Counted from the first letter of the stretch, positions 1 to 7,373 are shown. The stretch is DNA of 8,628 nucleotides from an uncultured Bacteroidales bacterium (GCA_947176515.1 CAMWQZ010000028.1:1-8628), one strand, 5' to 3'. Made by a program: numbers and translations. Notes: generated by a model not told the origin, from the letters alone.

Positions 1-148
1 ATGAAATGTGTGTTTGGATTAAATAATTTTCTATGGCAAAATTATAATAAATATTTTATATGCGCAAATATTTTCGAAGAAAAATAAATTTATTGCACAT
101 TTAAATTGTATAAGCAAGATTCTATGGCTAAGAAATGTCAATAATAAA
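1..148. other. AT-rich intergenic region upstream of the operon
   Basis: This stretch is very rich in A and T and holds no convincing gene. A 28-codon frame open from base 1 to a stop at 85-87 exists, but its composition is that of AT-rich spacer. Visible structure is limited to a 9-base direct repeat AAATATTTT (49-57 and 66-74), a repeated TTCTATGGC (29-37 and 120-128), and an imperfect dyad at 93-113. No glycine-riboswitch-like structured GC-rich element is seen. Whether the neighbouring upstream gene ends or starts nearby cannot be told from the window. Confidence 0.6.
93..113. promoter_or_regulatory. Possible operator: imperfect inverted repeat
   Basis: The half-sites TTGCACA (93-99) and TGTATAA (107-113) are inverted copies matching at 5 of 7 positions, separated by 7 A/T bases, giving the pattern TTnnACA-N7-TGTnnAA. 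The centre lies about 80 bases upstream of the predicted transcription start, a position where a CRP/FNR-type activator could sit. In DNA this AT-rich a chance dyad is quite possible, so this is only a candidate. Confidence 0.2.
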
Positions 149-180
149 TTTGTGAAAGGACGAAATTATGGCTATATTTG
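149..180 (+). promoter_or_regulatory. Bacteroides-type promoter of the lplA-gcv operon
   Basis: TTTG at 149-152 is followed, after exactly 20 bases, by TATATTTG at 173-180. This matches the known Bacteroidota housekeeping promoter (-33 TTTG and -7 TAnnTTTG, with about 19-21 bases between). The start of transcription would fall near 184, leaving a leader of under 20 bases before the ATG at 202. A second TAnnTTTG match (TAAATTTG, 145-152) overlaps the -33 element but has no TTTG at the right distance upstream. The promoter is predicted from sequence only, but the agreement in motif, spacing and position is good. Confidence 0.65.
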
Positions 181-201
181 GCATTATTTTGTGCAGAGAC
201 A

Positions 202-1173
202 ATGATACACCTTAAAATCGACGATAAATCGACGCGAAAGCTACCCTTTTACCTCGCAATGGAGGAATGGGCAGCCAAACGACTGCCTGCTGATGACTAC
301 TTTTTTAGCTGGCAAGTCAATCCGACGGTAGTTTTTGGTCGCAACCAGTGTATCAACGCAGAAGTAAATCTTGATTATTGCCGCGAAAACCATATCGAGA
401 CATATCGCCGCAAAAGTGGTGGCGGATGTGTGTTTGCCGACCGCCACAACATAATGTTTTCATACATAACCCCATCTGAGCACGTAACGACTACTTTCAG
501 CCGCTACACAGAGATGATAGCCGATATGCTGCGTTCGCTCGGAGTTGACGCAAAGGCTACCGGGCGCAACGATATTACGATTGACGGACGAAAAGTGTCG
601 GGCAATGCATTTTATCATATCCCAGATCGCAGCATAGTCCACGGAACGATGCTCTACGACACCGATTTGCGTCACATGGCAAACGCTATAACTCCATCAC
701 GATCAAAACTCGAATCAAAACAGGTTCAGTCTGTAGAGGCTCACATTACGACTCTCAGCCAATATCTTGACATGAGCTTAGACGACTTTCGCCTCTATGC
801 AATCGAGTATCTGACTGACAAGGAATTAAAGTTAAGCACCAATCAATTAGCAGAAATAGAGGAACTCTCAAAACCATACTACACGCCTGAATGGATATTC
901 GGACGCAAAAGCGATGCCACAATACGGCAGACGCGTCGCATCGAAGGTGTCGGCGAACTATCGACAGCTATAAAGTTGCATGAAGGCCGCATCGCTGACA
1001 TTAATATCGAAGGAGACTTCTTTTTGCTGTCTGACCTCGACTCTACCCTGCTCGACGGCTTACGAGGAGTGCGCTATGTCGATAACGAAATCAAACAAGC
1101 TATGTCGGGCATGGACACAACGCAGACCATAGCCGGACTTAAAACCGAGCAATTTATAGAACTAATCATTTAA
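202..1173 (+). CDS. lplA: Lipoate-protein ligase A family protein
   Basis: The enzyme activates free lipoate with ATP and joins it to a specific lysine of a carrier protein in the cytoplasm. The 323-residue product has the family landmarks in order: RRKSGGG at about 69-75 (lipoate/ATP pocket), GRNDI at 121-125, the catalytic-lysine segment GRKVSGNAF at 129-137 with Lys131, and HGTML at 148-152. The C-terminal part from about 225 to the end, with GDFFLLSDLD, fits the accessory domain, so the protein is a full-length two-domain ligase. ATG 202 was chosen because the product then begins right at the homologous core and because the predicted -7 box (173-180) covers the alternative TTG start at 178, which would add eight residues. 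It is the first gene of the operon, 25 bases before gcvT. The neighbouring GcvH is its obvious substrate. An octanoate-transferring relative is the main alternative, but the GRND and lysine motifs favour ligase. Confidence 0.92.
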   Translation: MIHLKIDDKSTRKLPFYLAMEEWAAKRLPADDYFFSWQVNPTVVFGRNQCINAEVNLDYCRENHIETYRRKSGGGCVFADRHNIMFSYITPSEHVTTTFSRYTEMIADMLRSLGVDAKATGRNDITIDGRKVSGNAFYHIPDRSIVHGTMLYDTDLRHMANAITPSRSKLESKQVQSVEAHITTLSQYLDMSLDDFRLYAIEYLTDKELKLSTNQLAEIEELSKPYYTPEWIFGRKSDATIRQTRRIEGVGELSTAIKLHEGRIADINIEGDFFLLSDLDSTLLDGLRGVRYVDNEIKQAMSGMDTTQTIAGLKTEQFIELII

Positions 1174-1198
1174 AACTAAATATTTTATCATCTATATC

Positions 1199-2284
1199 AT
1201 GAGCGAAGATTTAAAGAAAACCTGCCTACACGACCTCCACACAGGTCTCGGTGCATTGATGAGTCCATTCGGCGGCTTTGATATGCCAATACAATATGAC
1301 GGCATCGAGCAAGAGCATCAAGCCGTGCGCAATAACTGCGGTGTGTTTGATGTATCCCACATGGGAGAAGTAGCCGTAAGCGGACCTGATGCAGAGCGCT
1401 TTGTAAACCATATTTTTACTAATGACGTGACAGGGCTACCTGATGGAAAAGTCATCTATGGGATGATGCTCCATCCCACCGGCGGCGTGGTCGATGACCT
1501 ACTCGTCTATAAGCGTGGCGACAATGATTTCTTTTTGGTCATAAACGCATCAAATATCGACAAAGACGTAGAGTGGATTGTAAGCCATGCCGAAGGATTT
1601 GACGTAAAAATCGACCATCAGAGCGACCATTGGGCCGAACTCGCCCTGCAGGGGCCTAACGCTGAGAAAGTAATGGCCGATGTGCTCGGTCTTGACGGCT
1701 CAGACCTCGGTTTTTACACATTCAAAACCGTCGGTGACATCATCGTCAGCCGCACAGGCTACACGGGTGAGGACGGATTTGAAATCTACGCCGATGCCGA
1801 AACAATAAGGAAATATTGGCAGAAACTCATCGACGCCGGTGTGCAGCCATGCGGTCTCGGTTGTCGCGACACCCTGCGTTTCGAAGCAGGGCTGCCACTT
1901 TATGGCGACGAACTTGCCGACGACATCACTCCTATCGAAGCCGGCCTGGGTATATTTGTCAAGCTTGACAAGCCCGAATTTATTGGTCGTGAAGCCCTTG
2001 CAGTGCAGAAGGCAGAAGGCCCGGCACGCAAAATCGTAGGTATCAAAGTCGAAGGACAGGCAATACCCCGTCACGGATATGAAGTGCTTGACGCAGACGG
2101 CAAAGTTGTGGGCACGGTAACGACCGGCTATCACTCAATCTCACTTGATAAAAATATTGCCATGGCGCTGATTGATGCTAAATCGGCAGCACTCGGCACT
2201 TCGCTTCAAGTAAAGGTGCGCCGCAAAGTGTTCCCAGCAACAGTAATCAAAAAACGTTTCTATACACCTAATTACAAAAAATAA
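1199..2284 (+). CDS. gcvT: Glycine cleavage system T-protein (aminomethyltransferase)
   Basis: GcvT takes the aminomethyl group held on the lipoyl arm of H-protein, passes its one-carbon unit to tetrahydrofolate to form 5,10-methylene-THF, and releases ammonia. The 361 residues match the usual family length. Conserved blocks seen are GVFDVSHMGE at about 48-57, GGVVDD at 95-100 holding the catalytic-site aspartate, SRTGYTGEDGFE at 184-195, and GCRDTLRFEAGLPLYGDEL at 221-239 in the folate-binding region. The C-terminal third (from about 275, KIVGIKVEG) is the expected barrel domain. The ATG at 1199 follows an A/T-rich leader without a Shine-Dalgarno sequence, as is common in Bacteroidota. It lies between lplA and gcvH with short gaps (25 and 20 bases). 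No key residue appears to be missing. Confidence 0.97.
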   Translation: MSEDLKKTCLHDLHTGLGALMSPFGGFDMPIQYDGIEQEHQAVRNNCGVFDVSHMGEVAVSGPDAERFVNHIFTNDVTGLPDGKVIYGMMLHPTGGVVDDLLVYKRGDNDFFLVINASNIDKDVEWIVSHAEGFDVKIDHQSDHWAELALQGPNAEKVMADVLGLDGSDLGFYTFKTVGDIIVSRTGYTGEDGFEIYADAETIRKYWQKLIDAGVQPCGLGCRDTLRFEAGLPLYGDELADDITPIEAGLGIFVKLDKPEFIGREALAVQKAEGPARKIVGIKVEGQAIPRHGYEVLDADGKVVGTVTTGYHSISLDKNIAMALIDAKSAALGTSLQVKVRRKVFPATVIKKRFYTPNYKK

Positions 2285-2304
2285 ATTCATAAAAAATCAC
2301 TAAT

Positions 2305-2676
2305 ATGCTTTACTTTCTTCCCACTCACGAATACGCCCGTATCGAGGGCAATGTAGCCACAATCGGTATTTCTGAATTTGCAGCACATCAGCTGGGCAAC
2401 GTTGTTTATGTCGACATGCCCGAAGAGGATGACGAAGTAACAAAAGGCGAAGATTTCGGCGCAATCGAAAGTGTAAAGGCCGCATCTGACCTTTTCTCAC
2501 CCGTAAGCGGCACAGTAATTGAAGTAAACGAAGCTTTGGTTGAAAATCCCCGTCTGGTCAACGAAGACCCGATGAATAACTGGATTATCAAAGTAGAGAT
2601 GAGCGACCCGTCGGAACTCGAATCTCTGCTCACTCCAGAGGCTTACGAAAAAGTTTGCGAAGCTGAAAAGCACTGA
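2305..2676 (+). CDS. gcvH: Glycine cleavage system H-protein (lipoyl carrier)
   Basis: GcvH is the small shuttle protein whose lipoylated lysine swings between the P, T and L proteins. The 123-residue product has the normal size and the typical opening (LPTHEYARIEG, residues 5-15). The lipoyl site is ESVKAASD, with Lys58 as the modified residue, followed by SPVSGTVIEVN, the hairpin characteristic of this fold. The C-terminal NNWIIKVEM block is also typical. It follows gcvT by 20 bases and precedes gcvPA by 22. The leader before ATG 2305 is A-rich with no Shine-Dalgarno match. Lipoylation by the operon's own LplA is inferred from the gene order. Confidence 0.97.
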   Translation: MLYFLPTHEYARIEGNVATIGISEFAAHQLGNVVYVDMPEEDDEVTKGEDFGAIESVKAASDLFSPVSGTVIEVNEALVENPRLVNEDPMNNWIIKVEMSDPSELESLLTPEAYEKVCEAEKH

Positions 2677-2698
2677 TTGTAACCCCGGAAAAACAGAT

Positions 2699-4039
2699 AT
2701 GTCTGACCACAGATATTTTCCACACACACCTGAGGATGTCAGCGACATGCTGAAGGCGTGCGGCGCGGTGTCGCTTGATGATCTTTACAGCGACGTGCCT
2801 GAAGACCTGAGACTTCGCAATCCCTATGCCCTCCCGGCAGAGATGAGCGAAAAAGAACTGCGCGACTATTTCGATAAGCTTGGCGATAAAAACCGCCGAA
2901 TGGTCTGCTTTGCCGGTGGCGGCTATTATGACCATTACACACCGGCTGTTGTCGACGCCATCCTGTCGCGTTCGGAATTTCTGACTGCCTATACCCCATA
3001 CCAGCCTGAGATATCGCAAGGCACATTGCAATATATCTTTGAATATCAGTCAATGATGTGTGCTCTTACCGGCATGGAGATAAGCAACGCGTCGATGTAT
3101 GACGGAGCTACAGCTACAGCCGAGGCCATGATAATGGCAGTCAACAGTGCGCGTAAAAAACGTCGCGTGTTGGTTTCTGCCACGCTCAATCCGGCAGTGG
3201 CTGAGGTGATTTCGACTTATGCGCGCTATCATAATGTAGCGGTCGAAGTTATTCCCGAACACGAAGGCGTAACCGACCGCGCCGAGTTCGAGGCAATGAT
3301 GGGAGCAGGTGACATTGCCGGTGTCATCGTCGGCTACCCTAATTATTATGGTATAGTTGAGCCTTACGATGGCTGGGCAGATGTCTGCCACGCGTCAAAG
3401 GCGCTATTCATCATGAACTGCCAGGCGTCGACACTCGGAGTGCTCCGCGCGCCGGCTTCGCTCGGAGCTGATATAGTGTGCGGTGATGCGCAGTCGCTCG
3501 GCATGCCGCTTAACTATGGCGGTCCTTACCTGGGCTATATGTGTACGACCAAAGCCCTGATGCGTAAGCTGCCCGGCCGCATTGTCGGCGCAACAACTGA
3601 CCGCAACGGCCAGCGAGTTTTCGTGCTTACGCTGCAAGCTCGCGAACAGCATATCCGCCGCGAAAAGGCAACTTCAAACATCTGCTCTAATCAGGGATTG
3701 ATGGCTCTTCACACGGCTGTCTACCTTTCGCTTGTCGGAGCTAAGGGCCTCAAAGAAATCAACGACCTCGGATACGGCGGTCTGCGCTATCTCGCCGACG
3801 GCCTTACGGCAACCGGCCGCATGCACCTCAAATATCCCGAACGACCGTTTATCAACGAAGCTCTTTTCGTAGTAGACGATCCGCTGACCACTGACATGGT
3901 GCTCAAGGCTACGGCTGCCGAAGGGATACTGGCCGGTGTCAAGGTTGATGAGAATGAGATATTGGTCGCTGTCACTGAAATGCAGACTAAGGCTGACATG
4001 GACCGCTATGTTTCAATCATTAAAAACATTGAGCTATGA
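2699..4039 (+). CDS. gcvPA: Glycine dehydrogenase (decarboxylating) subunit 1
   Basis: This is the N-terminal half of a split P-protein. Together with GcvPB it decarboxylates glycine and transfers the remaining aminomethyl group to the H-protein lipoyl arm. The 446-residue length is that of stand-alone GcvPA proteins. Family blocks seen are FAGGGYYDHY at 71-80, YTPYQPEISQGT at 98-109, ASMYDGATATAEAM at 131-144, NYGGPYLGY at 272-280 and the strongly conserved REQHIRREKATSNICSNQG at 315-333. It keeps the fold of a PLP enzyme but lacks the PLP-binding lysine motif, which is in GcvPB, as expected for this subunit. Its stop overlaps the gcvPB start by four bases (ATGA at 4036-4039), which suggests coupled translation of an equal-ratio complex. 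Confidence 0.96.
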   Translation: MSDHRYFPHTPEDVSDMLKACGAVSLDDLYSDVPEDLRLRNPYALPAEMSEKELRDYFDKLGDKNRRMVCFAGGGYYDHYTPAVVDAILSRSEFLTAYTPYQPEISQGTLQYIFEYQSMMCALTGMEISNASMYDGATATAEAMIMAVNSARKKRRVLVSATLNPAVAEVISTYARYHNVAVEVIPEHEGVTDRAEFEAMMGAGDIAGVIVGYPNYYGIVEPYDGWADVCHASKALFIMNCQASTLGVLRAPASLGADIVCGDAQSLGMPLNYGGPYLGYMCTTKALMRKLPGRIVGATTDRNGQRVFVLTLQAREQHIRREKATSNICSNQGLMALHTAVYLSLVGAKGLKEINDLGYGGLRYLADGLTATGRMHLKYPERPFINEALFVVDDPLTTDMVLKATAAEGILAGVKVDENEILVAVTEMQTKADMDRYVSIIKNIEL

Positions 4040-5508
4040 ACCGACGACTATATGACAAACTGATATTCGAACATTCTCGTCCAGGACGCAGCGGCTACAG
4101 CCTGCCGCGTAACGACTTTGACCGTCATGTCGGTGAACTGCCTGAAAGTTGCCGCCGCCAAGAACCTCCGGCTCTCCCCGAGGTTGACGAACCAACCGTA
4201 GTGCGCCACTATACGAATTCAAGCACTAATAATTTCGGTGTCGACACGGGCTTCTATCCCCTCGGCTCTTGCACGATGAAATATAACCCCAAAATCAATG
4301 ATGCACTCGCAGCATCGCGCTCGATAGCCGCGCTTCATCCGTTCCAACCGGCTGAAACTGTGCAAGGCGCGCTTGAAATATATTGGGAACTGCAAAGAGC
4401 GTTAAGCGAAATAGGCGGCATGGCGGAATTTACGCTTAACCCCTTTGCCGGCGCACACGGAGAGCTGACAGGTCTGTTGGTTATCAAAGCTTATCACCTC
4501 TCGCGTCAGGACGCAGGTCGCGACACGGTTCTCGTGCCTGATTCTGCTCATGGCACTAATCCGGCATCGGCAGCTGTAGCAGGATTTAAGGTTGTGGAGG
4601 TCAAGAGCCTCGCCGACGGCACCGTCGACGTCGATGACCTTCGCTCTAAGCTCAATGATTCTGTAGCTGCCATGATGATGACCAATCCCAACACGGTCGG
4701 CATGTTTGAGAAAAATATTCCGGCTATCGCTAAGCTCGTTCATGAGGCAGGCGGTCTGATGTACTACGACGGAGCAAACCTTAACCCAATGCTTGGCATC
4801 GCCCGACCCGGCGACATGGGTTTTGACGTAATGCACATTAACCTGCACAAGACATTCTCTACGCCTCACGGCGGCGGTGGCCCCGGCGCAGGGCCTGTTG
4901 GCGTGCGCAAAGGACTTGAACCTTTCCTACCCAATCCGCGCGTAGTAAAGAAAGATGATGGAACGTTTGACGTAGCGTTTGACAACACTTCGCTTGGACG
5001 CATCTCAGGTTGGCTCGGCAACTTCACGATTTATATCCGTGCGTTGGCTTATATACTCAGCCTCGGCAGCGAGAACTTAGCGAAAGTCGGACCGCTTGCA
5101 ACGCTTAATGCCAACTATGTGCTCAACCGACTTAAAGACTTGTATCTGTTGCCTATACCCGGTCCGTGCAAGCATGAATTTGTGTTCGATGGCCTTAAAG
5201 ACAAGTCAACAGGGGTAAGCACTCTCAATGTTGCCAAGCGTCTGCTCGACTTCGGTTTCCACGCTCCGACAATCTATTTCCCCCTACTCTTCCATGAGTC
5301 GCTGATGATTGAGCCGACCGAAACTGAAAGCCGTGAGACCCTCGACAGCTTTATCGAAGCTATGCGGCGCATAGCCGAGGAGGCTGCCAAGACTCCCGAC
5401 GTTGTGAAAGAGGCTCCCCACGATACTCCTGTGTCACACCCCGATGACACCGAGGCTGCCCTTCACCCCATAACTTCATGGCAAGACTTATGCGCAGCGC
5501 AGAAATAA
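4036..5508 (+). CDS. gcvPB: Glycine dehydrogenase (decarboxylating) subunit 2
   Basis: This is the C-terminal, PLP-carrying half of the split P-protein. The 490 residues match stand-alone GcvPB proteins. It opens with the usual SRPGRSGYSLP block (14-24), followed by YPLGSCTMKYNP at 74-85 and DSAHGTNPASA at 169-179. The PLP lysine lies in NLHKTFSTPHGGGGPG, as Lys272, with the glycine-rich loop just after it. The tail with APHDTPVSHPDD is a normal family feature, so the end is complete. The gene starts inside the gcvPA stop codon and its last 31 bases overlap the longest lpdA reading frame. The GGGG-coding stretch near 4870 is part of the conserved motif and not a DNA repeat of separate meaning. 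Confidence 0.96.
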   Translation: MNRRLYDKLIFEHSRPGRSGYSLPRNDFDRHVGELPESCRRQEPPALPEVDEPTVVRHYTNSSTNNFGVDTGFYPLGSCTMKYNPKINDALAASRSIAALHPFQPAETVQGALEIYWELQRALSEIGGMAEFTLNPFAGAHGELTGLLVIKAYHLSRQDAGRDTVLVPDSAHGTNPASAAVAGFKVVEVKSLADGTVDVDDLRSKLNDSVAAMMMTNPNTVGMFEKNIPAIAKLVHEAGGLMYYDGANLNPMLGIARPGDMGFDVMHINLHKTFSTPHGGGGPGAGPVGVRKGLEPFLPNPRVVKKDDGTFDVAFDNTSLGRISGWLGNFTIYIRALAYILSLGSENLAKVGPLATLNANYVLNRLKDLYLLPIPGPCKHEFVFDGLKDKSTGVSTLNVAKRLLDFGFHAPTIYFPLLFHESLMIEPTETESRETLDSFIEAMRRIAEEAAKTPDVVKEAPHDTPVSHPDDTEAALHPITSWQDLCAAQK

Positions 5509-6809
5509 TTATCATAGGCGGAGGTCCCGGCGGCTACGAAGTGGCCGCCGAGCTCGCTGCCAATGGTCACAAAGTGATATTAATCGAACGTGACCGTCTT
5601 GGCGGCACATGCCTTAACCGGGGATGCATACCGACCAAGTGTCTGTGTGCATCGGCCTCGGCGGCAATGACAGTGGCTTCAGCTGCTGATTTCGGGGTTG
5701 ATGTTAGTTCATTTTCGGTTGACTATGGCAAAGCGGTTGAACGCGCCAATGGAGTAATCAATCAGTTGCGTGATGGTATCGACGCGATGCTGCGCGATGT
5801 TGAGGTTATCAAGGGCGAAGCTTCATTAAAGCCAGATAAAATCGTGGTTGTAAACGGTGAGGAAATTTCGGCTGAACGCATAATCATCGCAACCGGCTCA
5901 CGTCCGGCGGTCCTCGACATACCGGGTGCAAAATTTGCGGTGACGAGTGATGAATTCTTGTCATTGACAGAGATTCCACAACGAGTCGCAATCATTGGTG
6001 GCGGTGTTATAGGTCTCGAATTTGCATCTATTCTTGCCGCATTTGGTCGCGAAGTGACTGTGATTGAATTTTGCAAAGAGGTGTTGCCTCCATTCGATAC
6101 TGAAATCGCCAAACGTCTGCGCACAGCCCTTACACGTCGAGGCATTAAATTTATGACTTCGACAAAGGTCATCGCAATCGAAAAAGGCCTGAGGATTATC
6201 TATGAAGGCAAGCGCGGTAAAGATTCGCTCGAGTGTGACCTTGCAGTTATGGCGGTCGGACGCCGACCTGTGCTGCCTGATGGCATCAAAGAAGCTGGTA
6301 TCGAACTGACTGAGCGCGGTTTTATCAAGGTTGACGAACTGATGGAAACGTCAGTTAGAGGCATATATGCAGTTGGCGATGTCAACGGTCTGTGTATGCT
6401 TGCTCATGCTGCTTCGGCGCAGGCTCGCCGAGCAATCGGTAGCGACGTAAATCTCGACGTGATACCATCGGCAGTGTTTACTCAGCCAGAAGCGGCGATG
6501 GTCGGCATGACTGAGGAGCAAGCCAAGGCTAAGGATTATGAGCTGATGATTGGTAAAGCTTCATTTGCAGCAAACGGCAAAGCGCTCGCTATGGGCGAAG
6601 GCGAAGGCTCGGTCAAAATTATTTTTGCGCGCGATAGCGGATTTATTCTTGGATGTCACATCATCGGGCCTCACGCGGCAGACCTCATAGCCGAAGTTGC
6701 CGCCCTGATGTTCGGCATGACCACCCGGGAGGAACTCGCTGACGAACTCGTGCACGGCCACCCGACTCTCTCTGAAGTAATCCAAGCAGCAGCGCGTAAT
6801 GCAAAATAA
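5478..6809 (+). CDS. lpdA: Dihydrolipoyl dehydrogenase (L-protein, E3)
   Basis: LpdA reoxidises the dihydrolipoyl arm of GcvH, moving electrons through a disulfide and FAD to NAD+. The product has the FAD-binding IIIGGGPGGYE (11-21), the redox disulfide GGTCLNRGC (Cys45, Cys50), ATGSRP (138-143), a second dinucleotide fold AIIGGGVIGLE (171-181), GIYAVGDVNG (295-304), and HGHPTLSE (426-433), the His/Glu pair of the partner subunit's active site. It is a cytoplasmic homodimer in known members. At 443 residues it is shorter than the 474 of E. coli Lpd: about six residues are missing between GDVNG and IPSAVF, and it ends soon after HPTLSE. ATG 5478 overlaps gcvPB by 31 bases; ATG 5490 (overlap 19, starting MRSAEIIIIGG) is an equally plausible start, and neither has a clear ribosome site. 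Its place in the operon points to service of the glycine system, though it could also serve 2-oxoacid dehydrogenases. Confidence 0.94.
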   Translation: MARLMRSAEIIIIGGGPGGYEVAAELAANGHKVILIERDRLGGTCLNRGCIPTKCLCASASAAMTVASAADFGVDVSSFSVDYGKAVERANGVINQLRDGIDAMLRDVEVIKGEASLKPDKIVVVNGEEISAERIIIATGSRPAVLDIPGAKFAVTSDEFLSLTEIPQRVAIIGGGVIGLEFASILAAFGREVTVIEFCKEVLPPFDTEIAKRLRTALTRRGIKFMTSTKVIAIEKGLRIIYEGKRGKDSLECDLAVMAVGRRPVLPDGIKEAGIELTERGFIKVDELMETSVRGIYAVGDVNGLCMLAHAASAQARRAIGSDVNLDVIPSAVFTQPEAAMVGMTEEQAKAKDYELMIGKASFAANGKALAMGEGEGSVKIIFARDSGFILGCHIIGPHAADLIAEVAALMFGMTTREELADELVHGHPTLSEVIQAAARNAK

Positions 6810-6818
6810 TTCACCGTT

Positions 6819-7373
6819 ATGCTAAAGGTCGCGATTTTAATCTCTGTAATCGTATTTCTGGTTTTGATAGGATTGTCTGCTTGCAAAATTCATAAACATA
6901 ATACAGGACAAAAAGAGTATCAGGTGACATTACCGGGCGAAATGCGTTTTTCAACAGCTACATTTGAAATAGATGGTATGCCACATGTTGGCGTTTTCAA
7001 TACGGCGATTCTTGAACTTGAACCTAAAGAAGTGTTCAGATGGTTTTTGTCAATGCAAGTAAAGTTTGACGAGACTGTAGGCGATGATATGCCGACTAAC
7101 CCAGATGTTGTAAGGATGCAAGATTTCTCAGACTTGCTGACTGATAAACTGGCCGGCAATCCGTCGCATCCTAATGCCCTATTTCTCGGCAGGGTAACCG
7201 GTATGGGGGAGACGATGATGATGTGGTATGTCAATAATCCTGAAATTGCACATAACTATTTGCAGGGAGTAATAGAGTCTGAGGAATATCCGTTTCATTT
7301 TAAATATGAGATGGTGGCAGACCCAAAATGGGAAAATGCGCAATACTGGCTAAAACCTCTACTCAAAAAATAA
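6819..7373 (+). CDS. Predicted lipoprotein with a DUF695-like domain
   Basis: The 184-residue product begins with a short basic start and a hydrophobic run (residues 4-21) ending in LSAC, a good lipobox with Cys22 as the lipid-anchored residue. A simple membrane anchor is the alternative. The residues after the cysteine (KIHKH) are not acidic, so the acidic surface-export signal known in some Bacteroidota lipoproteins is not seen and a periplasm-facing anchor is more likely. The body resembles DUF695, a family of unknown function: a middle FLGRVTGMGETMMMWYV block (123-139) and a closing DPKWENAQYWLKPL (168-181). This match is from memory of the family pattern. The gene lies nine bases after lpdA and just before the terminator, so it is probably co-transcribed with the gcv genes. 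It is more AT-rich than lpdA (24 of 60 bases are G or C at 6961-7020, against 37 of 60 at 6721-6780). No function can be assigned. Confidence 0.82.
   Translation: MLKVAILISVIVFLVLIGLSACKIHKHNTGQKEYQVTLPGEMRFSTATFEIDGMPHVGVFNTAILELEPKEVFRWFLSMQVKFDETVGDDMPTNPDVVRMQDFSDLLTDKLAGNPSHPNALFLGRVTGMGETMMMWYVNNPEIAHNYLQGVIESEEYPFHFKYEMVADPKWENAQYWLKPLLKK

Noticed and set aside
1..87. A 28-codon frame open from base 1 (starting ATG AAA TGT)
   Set aside because: It is short and has the AT-rich composition of the surrounding spacer. It might be the end of an upstream gene, but nothing in it supports that.
1..201. A glycine riboswitch upstream of the gcv operon
   Set aside because: The region is AT-rich without the paired GC-rich stems of the glycine aptamer, and the predicted transcription start near 184 leaves almost no leader RNA.
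1700..2134. Minus-strand frame of 144 codons inside gcvT
   Set aside because: It is the antisense shadow of a strongly conserved gene; its translation resembles no family I recognise.
4402..4869. Minus-strand frame of 155 codons inside gcvPB
   Set aside because: Antisense shadow of the well-conserved GcvPB core, with no recognisable motif or ribosome site.
4867..4890. GGC/GGT-rich run as a simple repeat
   Set aside because: It encodes the conserved glycine loop after the PLP lysine of GcvPB.
5762..6172. Minus-strand frame of 136 codons inside lpdA
   Set aside because: Serine- and threonine-rich antisense reading typical of a shadow of a GC-rich coding sequence.
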